A DNA stretch of 64,000 nucleotides from Fidelibacterota bacterium (lineage in GTDB: Bacteria > Fidelibacterota > UBA8477 > JABMPR01): the NCBI GenBank assembly GCA_018673925.1, contig JABHBL010000057.1, forward strand, positions 124,001 through 188,000. The letters run 5' to 3'. The notes below the pieces were generated by a model. That model saw only the letters and a list, made by a program, of their open reading frames with translations. It made no database searches and was not told the DNA's origin. A program made the translations under genes and the position numbers. Shown in pieces: positions 38,946 through 46,922 of the stretch. The number at the start of each line of letters is the position of its first letter. Within the stretch, counting starts at the first letter, position 1.

Positions 38946-39407
38946 CTATGGAATTATTGAGTACTCAGTAAACATTGAGTTAATGAGCACTACAGTCAAA
39001 GTATCCGCTTCAATTCGTAAAGAATATTTATCTATATAATCACCATTATGAAACTTTAGGCTATAAATATCCACACTTGAAAGGCGAACATCTATTTCAG
39101 CTATAGCAGGACCCAATGCATGATACATTGATTCTGACCTATCTACATCCAGAATATGAACATTAATCTCATCTGAGGATTGATCAGCCTCATGCACTAG
39201 ATAATTGGGGATACTCCCATATATCTCTTCAGTTTCTACCAGAAGAGTGTATGCATCCAAGCTCTCAAACTCATCAGTGGTGTCGCTCTTTAAGGTAAAT
39301 AGAAGAGCACCAGTGTAGTTGTATTCATATTCGTCAACACTCGAACAGGAAACCATCAAACAGAAGGTCCAAAAGAGTATGAGTGGAAAAAGCTTCATCG
39401 ATTTCAT
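38946..39407 (-). CDS. Hypothetical lipoprotein
   Basis: A 153-aa exported protein of unknown family. The signal sequence ends in a lipobox (LMVSC) followed by an acidic mature part rich in Asp, Glu and Tyr. The predicted strands (ALLFTLKSD, TLTVVLINSMFTEYSIIP) suggest a beta-rich domain. I chose the ATG at 39407 because the signal peptide starts there; an upstream in-frame ATG at 39440 has no better ribosome site. It lies in the same direction as the next gene, another secreted protein of unknown function. Confidence 0.6.
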   Translation of the reverse strand: MKSMKLFPLILFWTFCLMVSCSSVDEYEYNYTGALLFTLKSDTTDEFESLDAYTLLVETEEIYGSIPNYLVHEADQSSDEINVHILDVDRSESMYHALGPAIAEIDVRLSSVDIYSLKFHNGDYIDKYSLRIEADTLTVVLINSMFTEYSIIP

Positions 39408-39547
39408 GATTATCACATTACTAGCTAGATCACCATTCATGAGGATCTACCCTACACATTGGCTTACAATTATATCCGTCCACGTCATAATCGTTAACCG
39501 TGCCTTTTTTGTGAGTCGGTTTGAAGCAGCTTGTTGGGCAGCACCAT

Positions 39548-40324
39548 TCAGTTCCACCTGTAATGACCTTTAAACAAAATCGGTAGTCCTGGTTTCGGTA
39601 ATGTTGCCCAGTGTCGTGGTTCGATTTCTGCAAAACAACCTGGTTGAATTTCACTCCATCCTTGCGTGGTTAACTGTATAAAAACCGAGTCTCGAATTGA
39701 ATATACATAATCAATAAAAGTAACTTCCTGATTGCACCCTGATGTTGCACCATCGCCAGCGGAAACGACAGCTACTATTAAGCTATCAAAATTTACTTCT
39801 GGCGGCAAAATTGGATTCCCCTGCCCGTCTGAAATAGAATGATACTGATTCCAAAGATTCATGTATTGAACTTCATTAGTAATGACAATCAATGTATCAG
39901 AAGGTAATCTCATTTTTGGGATGAGGCGTTCATGTTCCAAATAAAGTGTGTCATAGTCGAAGACGTGGACTAACAGCTCGCTCTCGTCATAGCCACCCCT
40001 ACCGTCCGTAACTCGACATTCCAACGGATAAGTTGCAGGTGTGTCAGGTGCAAACCAGATAACGGTATCGCCAAATCCAGCCAGAGATCCTACAGGAGCT
40101 GTCCATTCGAAAACCAGGTCATCTCCATCTTCATCGCTTGCCAGACAAACAAGCGTGTCATTCCAGCCAATGGGAATCCCATATCCCAACTGTCCAACAG
40201 AAAGGATTTCCGGATGATGGTTGGGGCTGTAGACCTCATCCTCGCACAGTTGGAGGGATATCATTACACCTAAAAGAAAAACTAATTTCCAGATTTTATT
40301 GATATCACGTCTTTGCATTATCAA
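39548..40324 (-). CDS. Secreted protein with an Ig/PKD-like domain
   Basis: A 258-aa protein with a hydrophobic signal-like segment (about 12-26, ending QLC, a possible lipobox variant). Residues about 50-115 look like an Ig-fold of PKD/cadherin type: LVCLASDEDGDDLVFEWTAP, then ATYPLECRVTDGRGGYDESE. The C-terminal half (about 130-258) has the strand-rich look of an unrecognised domain, with TLIVITNEVQYMNLWNQYHS and two cysteines (SGCNQ, PGCFAE). Function unknown; cell-surface or periplasmic location is likely. Confidence 0.6.
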   Translation of the reverse strand: MIMQRRDINKIWKLVFLLGVMISLQLCEDEVYSPNHHPEILSVGQLGYGIPIGWNDTLVCLASDEDGDDLVFEWTAPVGSLAGFGDTVIWFAPDTPATYPLECRVTDGRGGYDESELLVHVFDYDTLYLEHERLIPKMRLPSDTLIVITNEVQYMNLWNQYHSISDGQGNPILPPEVNFDSLIVAVVSAGDGATSGCNQEVTFIDYVYSIRDSVFIQLTTQGWSEIQPGCFAEIEPRHWATLPKPGLPILFKGHYRWN

Positions 40325-40425
40325 CTCCCGAATTATCTAAGGTAAACCATCTGAATTACACTGGAAAACTCTCTGGTCTGGAGCCCGGTGAAGTACATAG
40401 AAACACCACCCCCTGACATGCGGTG

Positions 40426-40761
40426 CTAATACCCCCAGGAATGACTTTTACGTGAGGGTTCAGCCGGAGGTGTGGTCCCCGTCTTCCTTGGTTTTGACTT
40501 CTTTTTGGCTGGAGTCTCGTCTTTATAGGCTGATAATGCCAGGCCAAAGGGTTCCAGCAATTTAAACACCCGCAAAACCTGTATCATGGTGGAGAGTTGG
40601 ATGGAGTTTCCGGCTTCAATCCGCTCAACTGTACGCTTGGAAACACCAGCCTTTTCAGCCAGTCCAGCTTGTGTGAGTTCTGCCAGAACACGCTGTTGGG
40701 TCAAACGTACACCGATCTCTTTGAGAACAGGATCTGTCTTGGTTGAATTTTTGATCTTCAT
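40426..40761 (-). CDS. XRE/HipB-like helix-turn-helix regulator
   Basis: A 111-aa DNA-binding protein. The lambda-repressor-like domain spans about residues 15-70: GVRLTQQRVLAELTQAGLAE, then KAGVSKRTVERIEAGNSIQL. The C-terminal tail is Lys/Pro-rich and disordered (KKKSKPRKTGTTPPAEP). ATG 40761 is preferred over an in-frame upstream ATG at 40779 that adds six odd residues. No toxin or partner gene is adjacent, so the target is unknown. Confidence 0.82.
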   Translation of the reverse strand: MKIKNSTKTDPVLKEIGVRLTQQRVLAELTQAGLAEKAGVSKRTVERIEAGNSIQLSTMIQVLRVFKLLEPFGLALSAYKDETPAKKKSKPRKTGTTPPAEPSRKSHSWGY

Positions 40762-40835
40762 GATGTGGGTCCAGTTCAATTGGTTTCGCCAATATTAAGA
40801 ACCGAGGTGGGGGAATACGAGGAAAAAACGCCTGT

Positions 40836-40869
40836 AAAAGAGGGGGGTCGCCAGAGCTGACGACCCCCG
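40836..40869 (-). terminator. Terminator of pepF
   Basis: A strong GC stem GGGGGTCG / CGACCCCC (40843-40850 with 40861-40868) lies 11 bp after the pepF stop. On the minus strand it is followed by CTCTTTT. Confidence 0.8.
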
Positions 40870-40879
40870 TAAATGTGTT

Positions 40880-42667
40880 TTAGTCGACCAACGCTTCCAG
40901 TTGATCTACCAATGTTTCGATATACCTCAAGCTTTTACGCCAGAAATTAGGGTGGTTGATATCTGCACCTACGATGGCAGTCAAATCAGCCGGGCTGGCT
41001 GAGCTACCCCGTGACAGAAACTCCTTATATTTGGGAATAAAGGATTCACCCTCTTCCAGGTATTGCTGATACAAGGCAAAGACCAGCAGATTTCCAAAAT
41101 TGTAGGCATAGACATAAAAGGGCACATTAAAAATATGGGGGATGGATGACCACTCCCAGGCATATTCCGGTGTGATGGTGACGCTGTCGCCAAACATCTT
41201 CTCCAACTCAGCTGTATATAATTCACATAAGGCCTGAGGACTTTGAAGCTGTTCATTGATAGCCTTGTGTGAGGCCATTTCAAAACTGCTGAACATGTTT
41301 TGACGATGAGAGCTGGCAAAAATGTCTTCCAGTTTTCCGGTGAGCATGGATTTCTTCACTTCAACATCTGTCTCTTTCTTCAAAAGAGAATCTGTCAGGA
41401 CCATTTCTGAAAAAATAGAGGCGGTTTCAGCCAGAGGCAGGATTGAGTGATAGTTCATCAATTTCTGCTTACTGGAAAGCATGGCATGAATGGCGTGTCC
41501 CAGTTCATGGGCCATGGTTGAAACATCCCGAACCTTGCCGGTGTAGTTCAGTAGGACATAGGGTTTCAGATCAGGGGTTGAGCTGGCACAAAAGGCACCA
41601 CCGCGTTTTTTGGGTTCAACTGGGGCATCAATACGATTTTCATCAAACATGGCCTTTGCCATCTCATAAAAATCATTATCAAAGGATTTAAAGCCATCCA
41701 GAACCAGGGTCTTGGCATCTTCGAAAGGATAGGCCTTTGAGGACTGGGGCAGCGGCGCATAAATATCCGCCAGGGTCATCTCATCCATCTCAAGCATTTT
41801 GGCTTTCAGTTTATAATAACGGTTCACCAGGGAATAGGACTCGGTGGTCACATCGTTCAAAGCCTGGATGGCTGCGTCACTCAAATCATTGTGAGTGTTC
41901 ATGGTGCTGATTGGTTGATCAAAACCACGGATATCCACTTCAATCCCGTGGTCTTTAACCAATGAGTTATAGAGATGATTAATAACCAGAGAGTTATCCT
42001 CATAACGAGTAAAAAACAGCTTCATGGCTCTCTGTCGAACATCGGCATCTGGATGCTGTCTCATAGCGCGAAGCTGGTCTCCGTTAAGTGTTTTAGTCTC
42101 ACCATCCATTTCGAATTCAAACGAAAATGAAGCGGTGAGTTCCCCATAGAGCTTTTGATGGGCATTGCTGCCATTCAGGTCCTTGAGGTTGATGACCTGC
42201 TCTTCTTTTTCAGAGAGGTTGTATTTAGCATTTTTGCGCATTTTGGCAATTTTATACCCAAAATCCTTGAGCGCTTCGGCACCTTCAAACTTGGCAAATT
42301 GATCATCAGAAAGGTTGCCCAGTTCCAAGGAGAAAAAGACCAGCAGGTTTGAGGTGGTTGAGGAGGATTGCTCAATTTTACCCAGGAGGGCTTTGATGTT
42401 GTCGTCTGCTGTATCAACAGCATATTCAAGGTTGACGAACATGCCAAGCCTATAGAGGGGACCACTAATCGCCTCAAGTTCATCATAGGCTCCTGCCAAG
42501 GCTTCTGGTGTGAGGTCACCTAGTTTGCCACGATACTGCTCAACAAAGCGTTCTGCCTGTTGGCGACTCTGGTTTAAAACGATGTCAATTTTTGGATCAT
42601 CCAGGCCTGAGAAAAGCTCACTTAAATCCCAGCGAACATTTTCTGCTCCAGTTACTTGTGTATTCAT
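40880..42667 (-). CDS. pepF: Oligoendopeptidase F, M3 family
   Basis: Zinc metallopeptidase that cuts short peptides in the cytoplasm. It is 595 aa, the usual length, without a signal peptide. The zinc motif HELGH lies at 387-391, and the third ligand is probably the Glu in LAETASIFSEM about 27 residues later. The N-terminal helical half (MNTQVTGAENVRWDLSELFS) is typical of the PepF/M3B group. Single gene with its own terminator. Confidence 0.95.
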   Translation of the reverse strand: MNTQVTGAENVRWDLSELFSGLDDPKIDIVLNQSRQQAERFVEQYRGKLGDLTPEALAGAYDELEAISGPLYRLGMFVNLEYAVDTADDNIKALLGKIEQSSSTTSNLLVFFSLELGNLSDDQFAKFEGAEALKDFGYKIAKMRKNAKYNLSEKEEQVINLKDLNGSNAHQKLYGELTASFSFEFEMDGETKTLNGDQLRAMRQHPDADVRQRAMKLFFTRYEDNSLVINHLYNSLVKDHGIEVDIRGFDQPISTMNTHNDLSDAAIQALNDVTTESYSLVNRYYKLKAKMLEMDEMTLADIYAPLPQSSKAYPFEDAKTLVLDGFKSFDNDFYEMAKAMFDENRIDAPVEPKKRGGAFCASSTPDLKPYVLLNYTGKVRDVSTMAHELGHAIHAMLSSKQKLMNYHSILPLAETASIFSEMVLTDSLLKKETDVEVKKSMLTGKLEDIFASSHRQNMFSSFEMASHKAINEQLQSPQALCELYTAELEKMFGDSVTITPEYAWEWSSIPHIFNVPFYVYAYNFGNLLVFALYQQYLEEGESFIPKYKEFLSRGSSASPADLTAIVGADINHPNFWRKSLRYIETLVDQLEALVD

Positions 42668-42793
42668 TTATTTCTCCCGATTGTGTAGATTCATGTTTTC
42701 GCCCCAAACTAAGCGAGGTGGGTACTGTTATTAAGAAAATTCGACGAGGGTCTGATCTGTAGGGAATGTAAAAATACGGATCGGATTGACAGA

Positions 42794-44053
42794 TTACACC
42801 TGAAGGCCAAACATTAAAATAGGAGCCTTGTCCAGGGGATATCCCTCTAGAAAGCCAACAGACTTAAAGCCCACTTCAATGACGATTTTCATGGGATAGC
42901 GTGTATCTGGGATTTTGAAATATGACCTTAGGGAAAAGGCTGCTCCAGTATTTTTACCACGTAGATCCTCATCACCACCAAACTTCAATGGAGGCTGTCT
43001 CCACAGGTCAAGTTTCACATCAGCTGAAAACGTCGATTTAGCGAAGGGATAAGAAACAAGGGCACCGACACCACCCCAGTTATCATAATAGCTGGCGTCT
43101 CCCCAGCGGAAATAGAGCAAATACAGAACTTCGTCCAAGAGGAGGTAGTTTTCAAGATAGGTTTCCACTCCAAAGGGCGTTAATCCGACATGGAACGTAG
43201 GTAGATAATTGGTGTTACCAAGCTTGAGAGAAGGAACGTTACCAGAGGGCTGTCCTCCCCAAAGGTAACCAACCAGATTATTATAAATACTCAACCAAAA
43301 AAATGGATCAAGAGCATTTAAATTGCTGACCTTCTTTAAATCATCCAGACTATACGGGTAACCCGATATGGCATGAAAACCATTGTCTGCATTCAGGTAA
43401 TGAATGTAAGCCTGTGGATCATTAAAACGCTGTTGGCCTTCCACAAGATCCAGGGCATCTTCGATATAATGAAGTATGTTTTGGAGGGACCAAAAATATA
43501 GCCAGCTCTCACGATAATGCATTGAGCCAGAGACCATCCAGCGTTGTCGTAAGTGGCGGTTAAGCACATGCTCCGATTCAATTCCGCCAATCCATATTCC
43601 CAGGCGCTCCTGTGTACTGTACTCTCCAGGATAAGAAGAATAGGATGCCCAGCCACCCCCGTCACCATAGGGCGGGGGCCATTCGTAACCATAATCTATT
43701 CCACGAAGACCCAGCTCACGATAACGCGCACCGTGTCCGTACCACTCATGCATGAATACCATGCTGAAGAAATCAACTGGCAGATCAAGCAGTGCAAATT
43801 TAAGTGAGCGACCAGCCAGTCCTGTCATTTTTCCAGTGACCGTGTTTTCTGGGACCCATGTGGTTCCCAGAAAATTGTCTTCTAGTGAGGCCAGATAAAA
43901 ATGCAGGGAGGCTATGCTTTCGGCACCTCCGCGCATCTCCAGCCCGGGGCTCAAAAGCATTGATCCCGGATATGAAATCTTTTCAGAAGCCCAACCCGAG
44001 ATGGTAATCAGTAATTGAAAGGCAAGTAACTTAATGGATGTTGAACGCCACAT
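42794..44053 (-). CDS. Uncharacterised exported protein with an HExxxH motif
   Basis: A 419-aa protein with a Sec signal (about 1-22, ending GWAS). Near residue 102 it has HEWYGHGARYRELG, an HExxxH pair that could bind a metal, within an otherwise hydrophobic helix. The C-terminal half is rich in Tyr, Trp and Gly with alternating strands (FHVGLTPFGVETYLENYLLL, SADVKLDLWRQPPLKFGG), as in outer-membrane beta barrels, and the last strand ends in FGLQV. I do not recognise the family. An outer-membrane or periplasmic metalloprotein is the best guess. Confidence 0.6.
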   Translation of the reverse strand: MWRSTSIKLLAFQLLITISGWASEKISYPGSMLLSPGLEMRGGAESIASLHFYLASLEDNFLGTTWVPENTVTGKMTGLAGRSLKFALLDLPVDFFSMVFMHEWYGHGARYRELGLRGIDYGYEWPPPYGDGGGWASYSSYPGEYSTQERLGIWIGGIESEHVLNRHLRQRWMVSGSMHYRESWLYFWSLQNILHYIEDALDLVEGQQRFNDPQAYIHYLNADNGFHAISGYPYSLDDLKKVSNLNALDPFFWLSIYNNLVGYLWGGQPSGNVPSLKLGNTNYLPTFHVGLTPFGVETYLENYLLLDEVLYLLYFRWGDASYYDNWGGVGALVSYPFAKSTFSADVKLDLWRQPPLKFGGDEDLRGKNTGAAFSLRSYFKIPDTRYPMKIVIEVGFKSVGFLEGYPLDKAPILMFGLQV

Positions 44054-44464
44054 ATCAACCCTCCCCCTTTTTGATTGACAGAATATATAGATTGAAACTC
44101 CAGGGTCACCTTGAATTCGCCAGATGGAGGCATGGTTCTGTATTCGGCCTGAACGCCATATAAATGAAGCCTACAGGGTCTAACTGGATAACATCGCCGC
44201 AAAAGCTCTTGGTGATCTTCAGAGCTTAATTCGCTGGAAAAACATTTCCTTCAGCTCATTGCAGCTGAATCTCATCCAACAGCTTCCAAAGAGCAAAGCA
44301 ATCAATCGCGGATGAGATAGAAGGCCGACATAAAGCCGGCGTGTCATGCTGAGCTCGTCGAAGTACACGCAGGCTGAAAGTAGACAGGGGAACAGTAGAA
44401 AAAGTTTAACACCAATAGAGAAGAGAAATATTAGTTTATGGGGTCAAAACAACAGGAAATTGAT
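44054..44464. other. Intergenic region with a dispersed repeat copy
   Basis: This 411-bp divergent gap carries a single REP-like unit, GTCATGCTGAGCTCGTCGAA, at 44343-44362, close in sequence to the paired units at 1138-1210. I looked for a CIRCE element or other heat-shock operator before the GroES-like gene and found none. No ORF of credible length. Confidence 0.6.
44343..44363 (+). repeat. Single REP-like repeat unit
   Basis: The unit GTCATGCTGAGCTCGTCGAA shares the frame GTCAT-x-C-y-GAGC-x-GTCGA with the two units between coxB and ctaB. It is followed by GTACACGC and lacks an inverted partner. Confidence 0.65.
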
Positions 44465-44854
44465 ATGGCTAAAAATTTAGATAAACTCAATGTGATTGGC
44501 GACCGGGTGTTGATCTACCCAGATTCAGGTCAGGACCGCACCTCATCAGGATTGTATTTACCTCCAACAGTTACCGAGAAAGAGTCCGTTCAGGGAGGCT
44601 ATGTGGTGGCTGTAGGTCCAGGAACACCCCTGGCCAGCACCGAAGGCGGTGACGATGTCTGGCAGGCATCAGATTCAAGCAAGGTGAAATATATTCCTCT
44701 AGAGATTGAAGTAGGGGACTATGCTCTGTATTTGAAGAAATTCGCCATCGATATTAAATATCAAGACGAGAAATATATTATTGTACCCATGTCGGGCATT
44801 CTGGTTGTAGAGCGTGATGATGACAGCATTGACCTAAGTGATATTTTAAAATGA
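44465..44854 (+). CDS. Divergent GroES-like co-chaperonin
   Basis: A 129-aa protein with the GroES fold: LNVIGDRVLIYPDSGQDRTS at the start, SGLYLPPTVTEKESVQGGYV in the mobile-loop region, VAVGPGTP, and the closing IIVPMSGILVVE. It is longer than standard GroES (about 97 aa), with an insertion around DDVWQASDSSKVKYIPLEI and an acidic tail. The hydrophobic tripeptide of the mobile loop reads LYL rather than IVL. No groEL lies nearby, so it may serve another role or be a paralog. ATG 44465 has AGGAA upstream; an in-frame ATG at 44438 is less likely. Confidence 0.8.
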   Translation: MAKNLDKLNVIGDRVLIYPDSGQDRTSSGLYLPPTVTEKESVQGGYVVAVGPGTPLASTEGGDDVWQASDSSKVKYIPLEIEVGDYALYLKKFAIDIKYQDEKYIIVPMSGILVVERDDDSIDLSDILK

Positions 44855-44870
44855 GAATGTGAGAGAGATA

Positions 44871-45146
44871 ATGCCAAACACCAAGATTAATCCCAATGAA
44901 CTATTTTCTTTACTCGTGAACCAGCTCAGCGCTGGAGCCTGGTCTCAACTAGGCAAAACACCCAACCCTATTACAGGTAAGCCAGAGAAAAATCTCGAAG
45001 CCGCAGCCGTCAGTATTGGTATTCTGGAGTCCCTGCTCTTTAAAACAGCGGGCAACCTGAATCGTCAGGAAGATGTATTGCTATCAGATAAGGTAAGAGA
45101 GTTGAAACTAAGTTTGGTGGAGGAGTCAAACAAAAGATCTCTCTAG
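44871..45146 (+). CDS. DUF1844 family protein
   Basis: A 91-aa helical cytoplasmic protein with the DUF1844 pattern: FSLLVNQLSAGAWSQLGKTP, then NLEAAAVSIGILESLLFKTA and GNLNRQEDVLLSDKVRELKL. Function unknown. The ATG at 44871 is preceded by GAGAGAG. It follows the GroES-like gene by 16 bp; the two are probably cotranscribed. Confidence 0.85.
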   Translation: MPNTKINPNELFSLLVNQLSAGAWSQLGKTPNPITGKPEKNLEAAAVSIGILESLLFKTAGNLNRQEDVLLSDKVRELKLSLVEESNKRSL

Positions 45147-45161
45147 CTGACGAGCCCCTGT

Positions 45162-46460
45162 TTAGTCACCGTAAATATTCAACAAGTCCGCTTTTGAATA
45201 GTAGTGTTTAAGTATCAGATCGAAGGTGTTCCCTAGAGTAGCCTGAGCGACAGCACCACTCTGACACATGCCCACACCATGTCCCCAACCAGCTCCACGG
45301 ATAACCACCTTATTGCCCTCTCGTTTTACATAGAACGCAGAACTTCTCAAGGAAGGACTAAAAAGCTGTCTCAGCGAGAGCTCTCCATTGATGGTAAGCT
45401 TGCCTTTCTCAAAAACGATACGGGCTTTATAAATGCGTCCAGAGGGGCCACGCTTTAGTACGCGAAGTCTTTTAAACAAGCCCAGCTCATTGTCATCTGT
45501 GAGCATATCAGTTAATTCTTGAATCGTGAACTCCCGGGACCAGCGGAAGTTTTTCTTACTCCAGCCAGGCAGACAGGTGTTTGAGTCTGGATTACAGTAC
45601 ACATCGGGGGAGGACTTTATCCAGCGTTTAGCTTTCCAGCTCCACTTCAGGTTGGGTGCACTACGACCCTCATTGTCTGCCAGGGAAACCTGATAGCTTT
45701 CAAGACGATTCCGACCTGGCCAAACGTTGCTGATTAGTTCAGCTCGACCACCACAGTTTGAGGCGTAGAAAGCATTCATGGGTTGCCCATCCTCGCTGAT
45801 GATCAGACCAGCCGTTTCATCCACGGCTCGGTCTGACATAGATGTGCGTTTTTTATTACCACTGAAAACCTGGCATTCCACATCAGACGTGAGATCATAG
45901 AACTCCCCACTATAGAGTTTTGAGGTCAGAGCTATGACGGCTTCGGATCTGGCCGCTACGGCCTGGGCTTTGAGGGCTTCCAAGGGAGAGGTGCCGCCAA
46001 TTTCATAGGGCACAACGCCCTTAAGGTAGGTTTCCAGGGGCAATTGAACGATGACATTCATTTCTTGATTTGTCCCGAGATATACATGGAACGCACCTTC
46101 ATAAATTCGGTCTTCTACCCCAGCCCACCACCAACCCACTCCATATGGCACGGATGAAATGCCAATAGTGGAGGTATCGTTAGTTGAACCAAACATAAAG
46201 GAGGGGGTTTTAGCCAACAGGACACCACTGCTGTCAAACACGGATATCTGTCCAGCACCCTTGACAAGTTGAATCTGAGAATCAACAGGCAGAGTCATTT
46301 TGGAATTTGATGTGTTGCGGAAAGACCATTCACCCCTGAGAGAAATGTTGAGTGTGTCAAGAGTGTTGATGATTCTAACACGGACCTCCGGCTCTTGATT
46401 GAATAGAGGTTGAGCTAATCCGGAGGAGACAAAAAGCGTAATGAGAAGAAGTCGTTTCAT
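45162..46460 (-). CDS. SpoIID/LytB-domain protein
   Basis: A 432-aa exported protein with a signal peptide (about 1-16). The SpoIID core is clear: GTSPLEALKAQAVAARSEA (about 155-173), then AFYASNCGG and the closing GWGHGVGMCQSGA. SpoIID proteins in Gram-positives are lytic transglycosylases that trim denuded glycan; Gram-negative homologues such as the LytB-type modifiers are thought to act on peptidoglycan in the periplasm. The N-terminal part (about 25-130) looks like a beta-rich accessory domain. Confidence 0.88.
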   Translation of the reverse strand: MKRLLLITLFVSSGLAQPLFNQEPEVRVRIINTLDTLNISLRGEWSFRNTSNSKMTLPVDSQIQLVKGAGQISVFDSSGVLLAKTPSFMFGSTNDTSTIGISSVPYGVGWWWAGVEDRIYEGAFHVYLGTNQEMNVIVQLPLETYLKGVVPYEIGGTSPLEALKAQAVAARSEAVIALTSKLYSGEFYDLTSDVECQVFSGNKKRTSMSDRAVDETAGLIISEDGQPMNAFYASNCGGRAELISNVWPGRNRLESYQVSLADNEGRSAPNLKWSWKAKRWIKSSPDVYCNPDSNTCLPGWSKKNFRWSREFTIQELTDMLTDDNELGLFKRLRVLKRGPSGRIYKARIVFEKGKLTINGELSLRQLFSPSLRSSAFYVKREGNKVVIRGAGWGHGVGMCQSGAVAQATLGNTFDLILKHYYSKADLLNIYGD

Positions 46461-46498
46461 GCGGGAGGGCTTTCCTTTAACGGGGGCGGGAGACTTAA

Positions 46499-46864
46499 TT
46501 AAAAGTTTTTATCCAGGAGGTCTCGTACACGCTCAACGCTCACAGGTTTTACGATATACCCAAGTGGATCCAGGGCCTTAATCTGTGCAATAACATCATC
46601 ATCATGATAACCAGTAAGGAAAATGATTTTCGTTTGCAGCGTTGTCAGGATTGTTTTGGCGGTCTCGATTCCATTGATACTACCAGCCAAATTGACATCC
46701 ATCAAGATGACATCTGGTTTCTCGGCGAGAGCGATTTTTATAGCACGGTCGCCTCGAGTGGCCAACGGGCAGACACTATAGCCTGCTTTCTCAAGACCCA
46801 TCTTCAAAGAGGATGCGGTGATGACTTCGTCTTCAACCAGGAGAATGCGTGTTTGGTCTGTCAT
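46499..46864 (-). CDS. Single-domain response regulator
   Basis: A 121-aa receiver domain without an output domain. Conserved residues are E11/D12 (metal), D56 (phosphorylation site, in ILMDVNL), T84 and K106. It follows the large sensor kinase by 58 bp on the same strand and is its probable partner. HisKA_2-type kinases often signal through such stand-alone receivers. Confidence 0.92.
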   Translation of the reverse strand: MTDQTRILLVEDEVITASSLKMGLEKAGYSVCPLATRGDRAIKIALAEKPDVILMDVNLAGSINGIETAKTILTTLQTKIIFLTGYHDDDVIAQIKALDPLGYIVKPVSVERVRDLLDKNF

Positions 46865-46922
46865 AAAAGAAATTTCCCCAGAAAATAATAAACCAGGCTG
46901 ATTCGCCTGATATGTCAGTCTG

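Noticed and set aside
39430-39654. 74-aa ORF with several cysteines overlapping the Ig/PKD-like gene
   Set aside because: It overlaps the end of a more credible gene in another frame, has no ribosome site or signal, and its composition looks like out-of-frame coding sequence.
44364-44464. CIRCE or other heat-shock operator before the GroES-like gene
   Set aside because: No TTAGCACTC/GAGTGCTAA inverted repeat is present.
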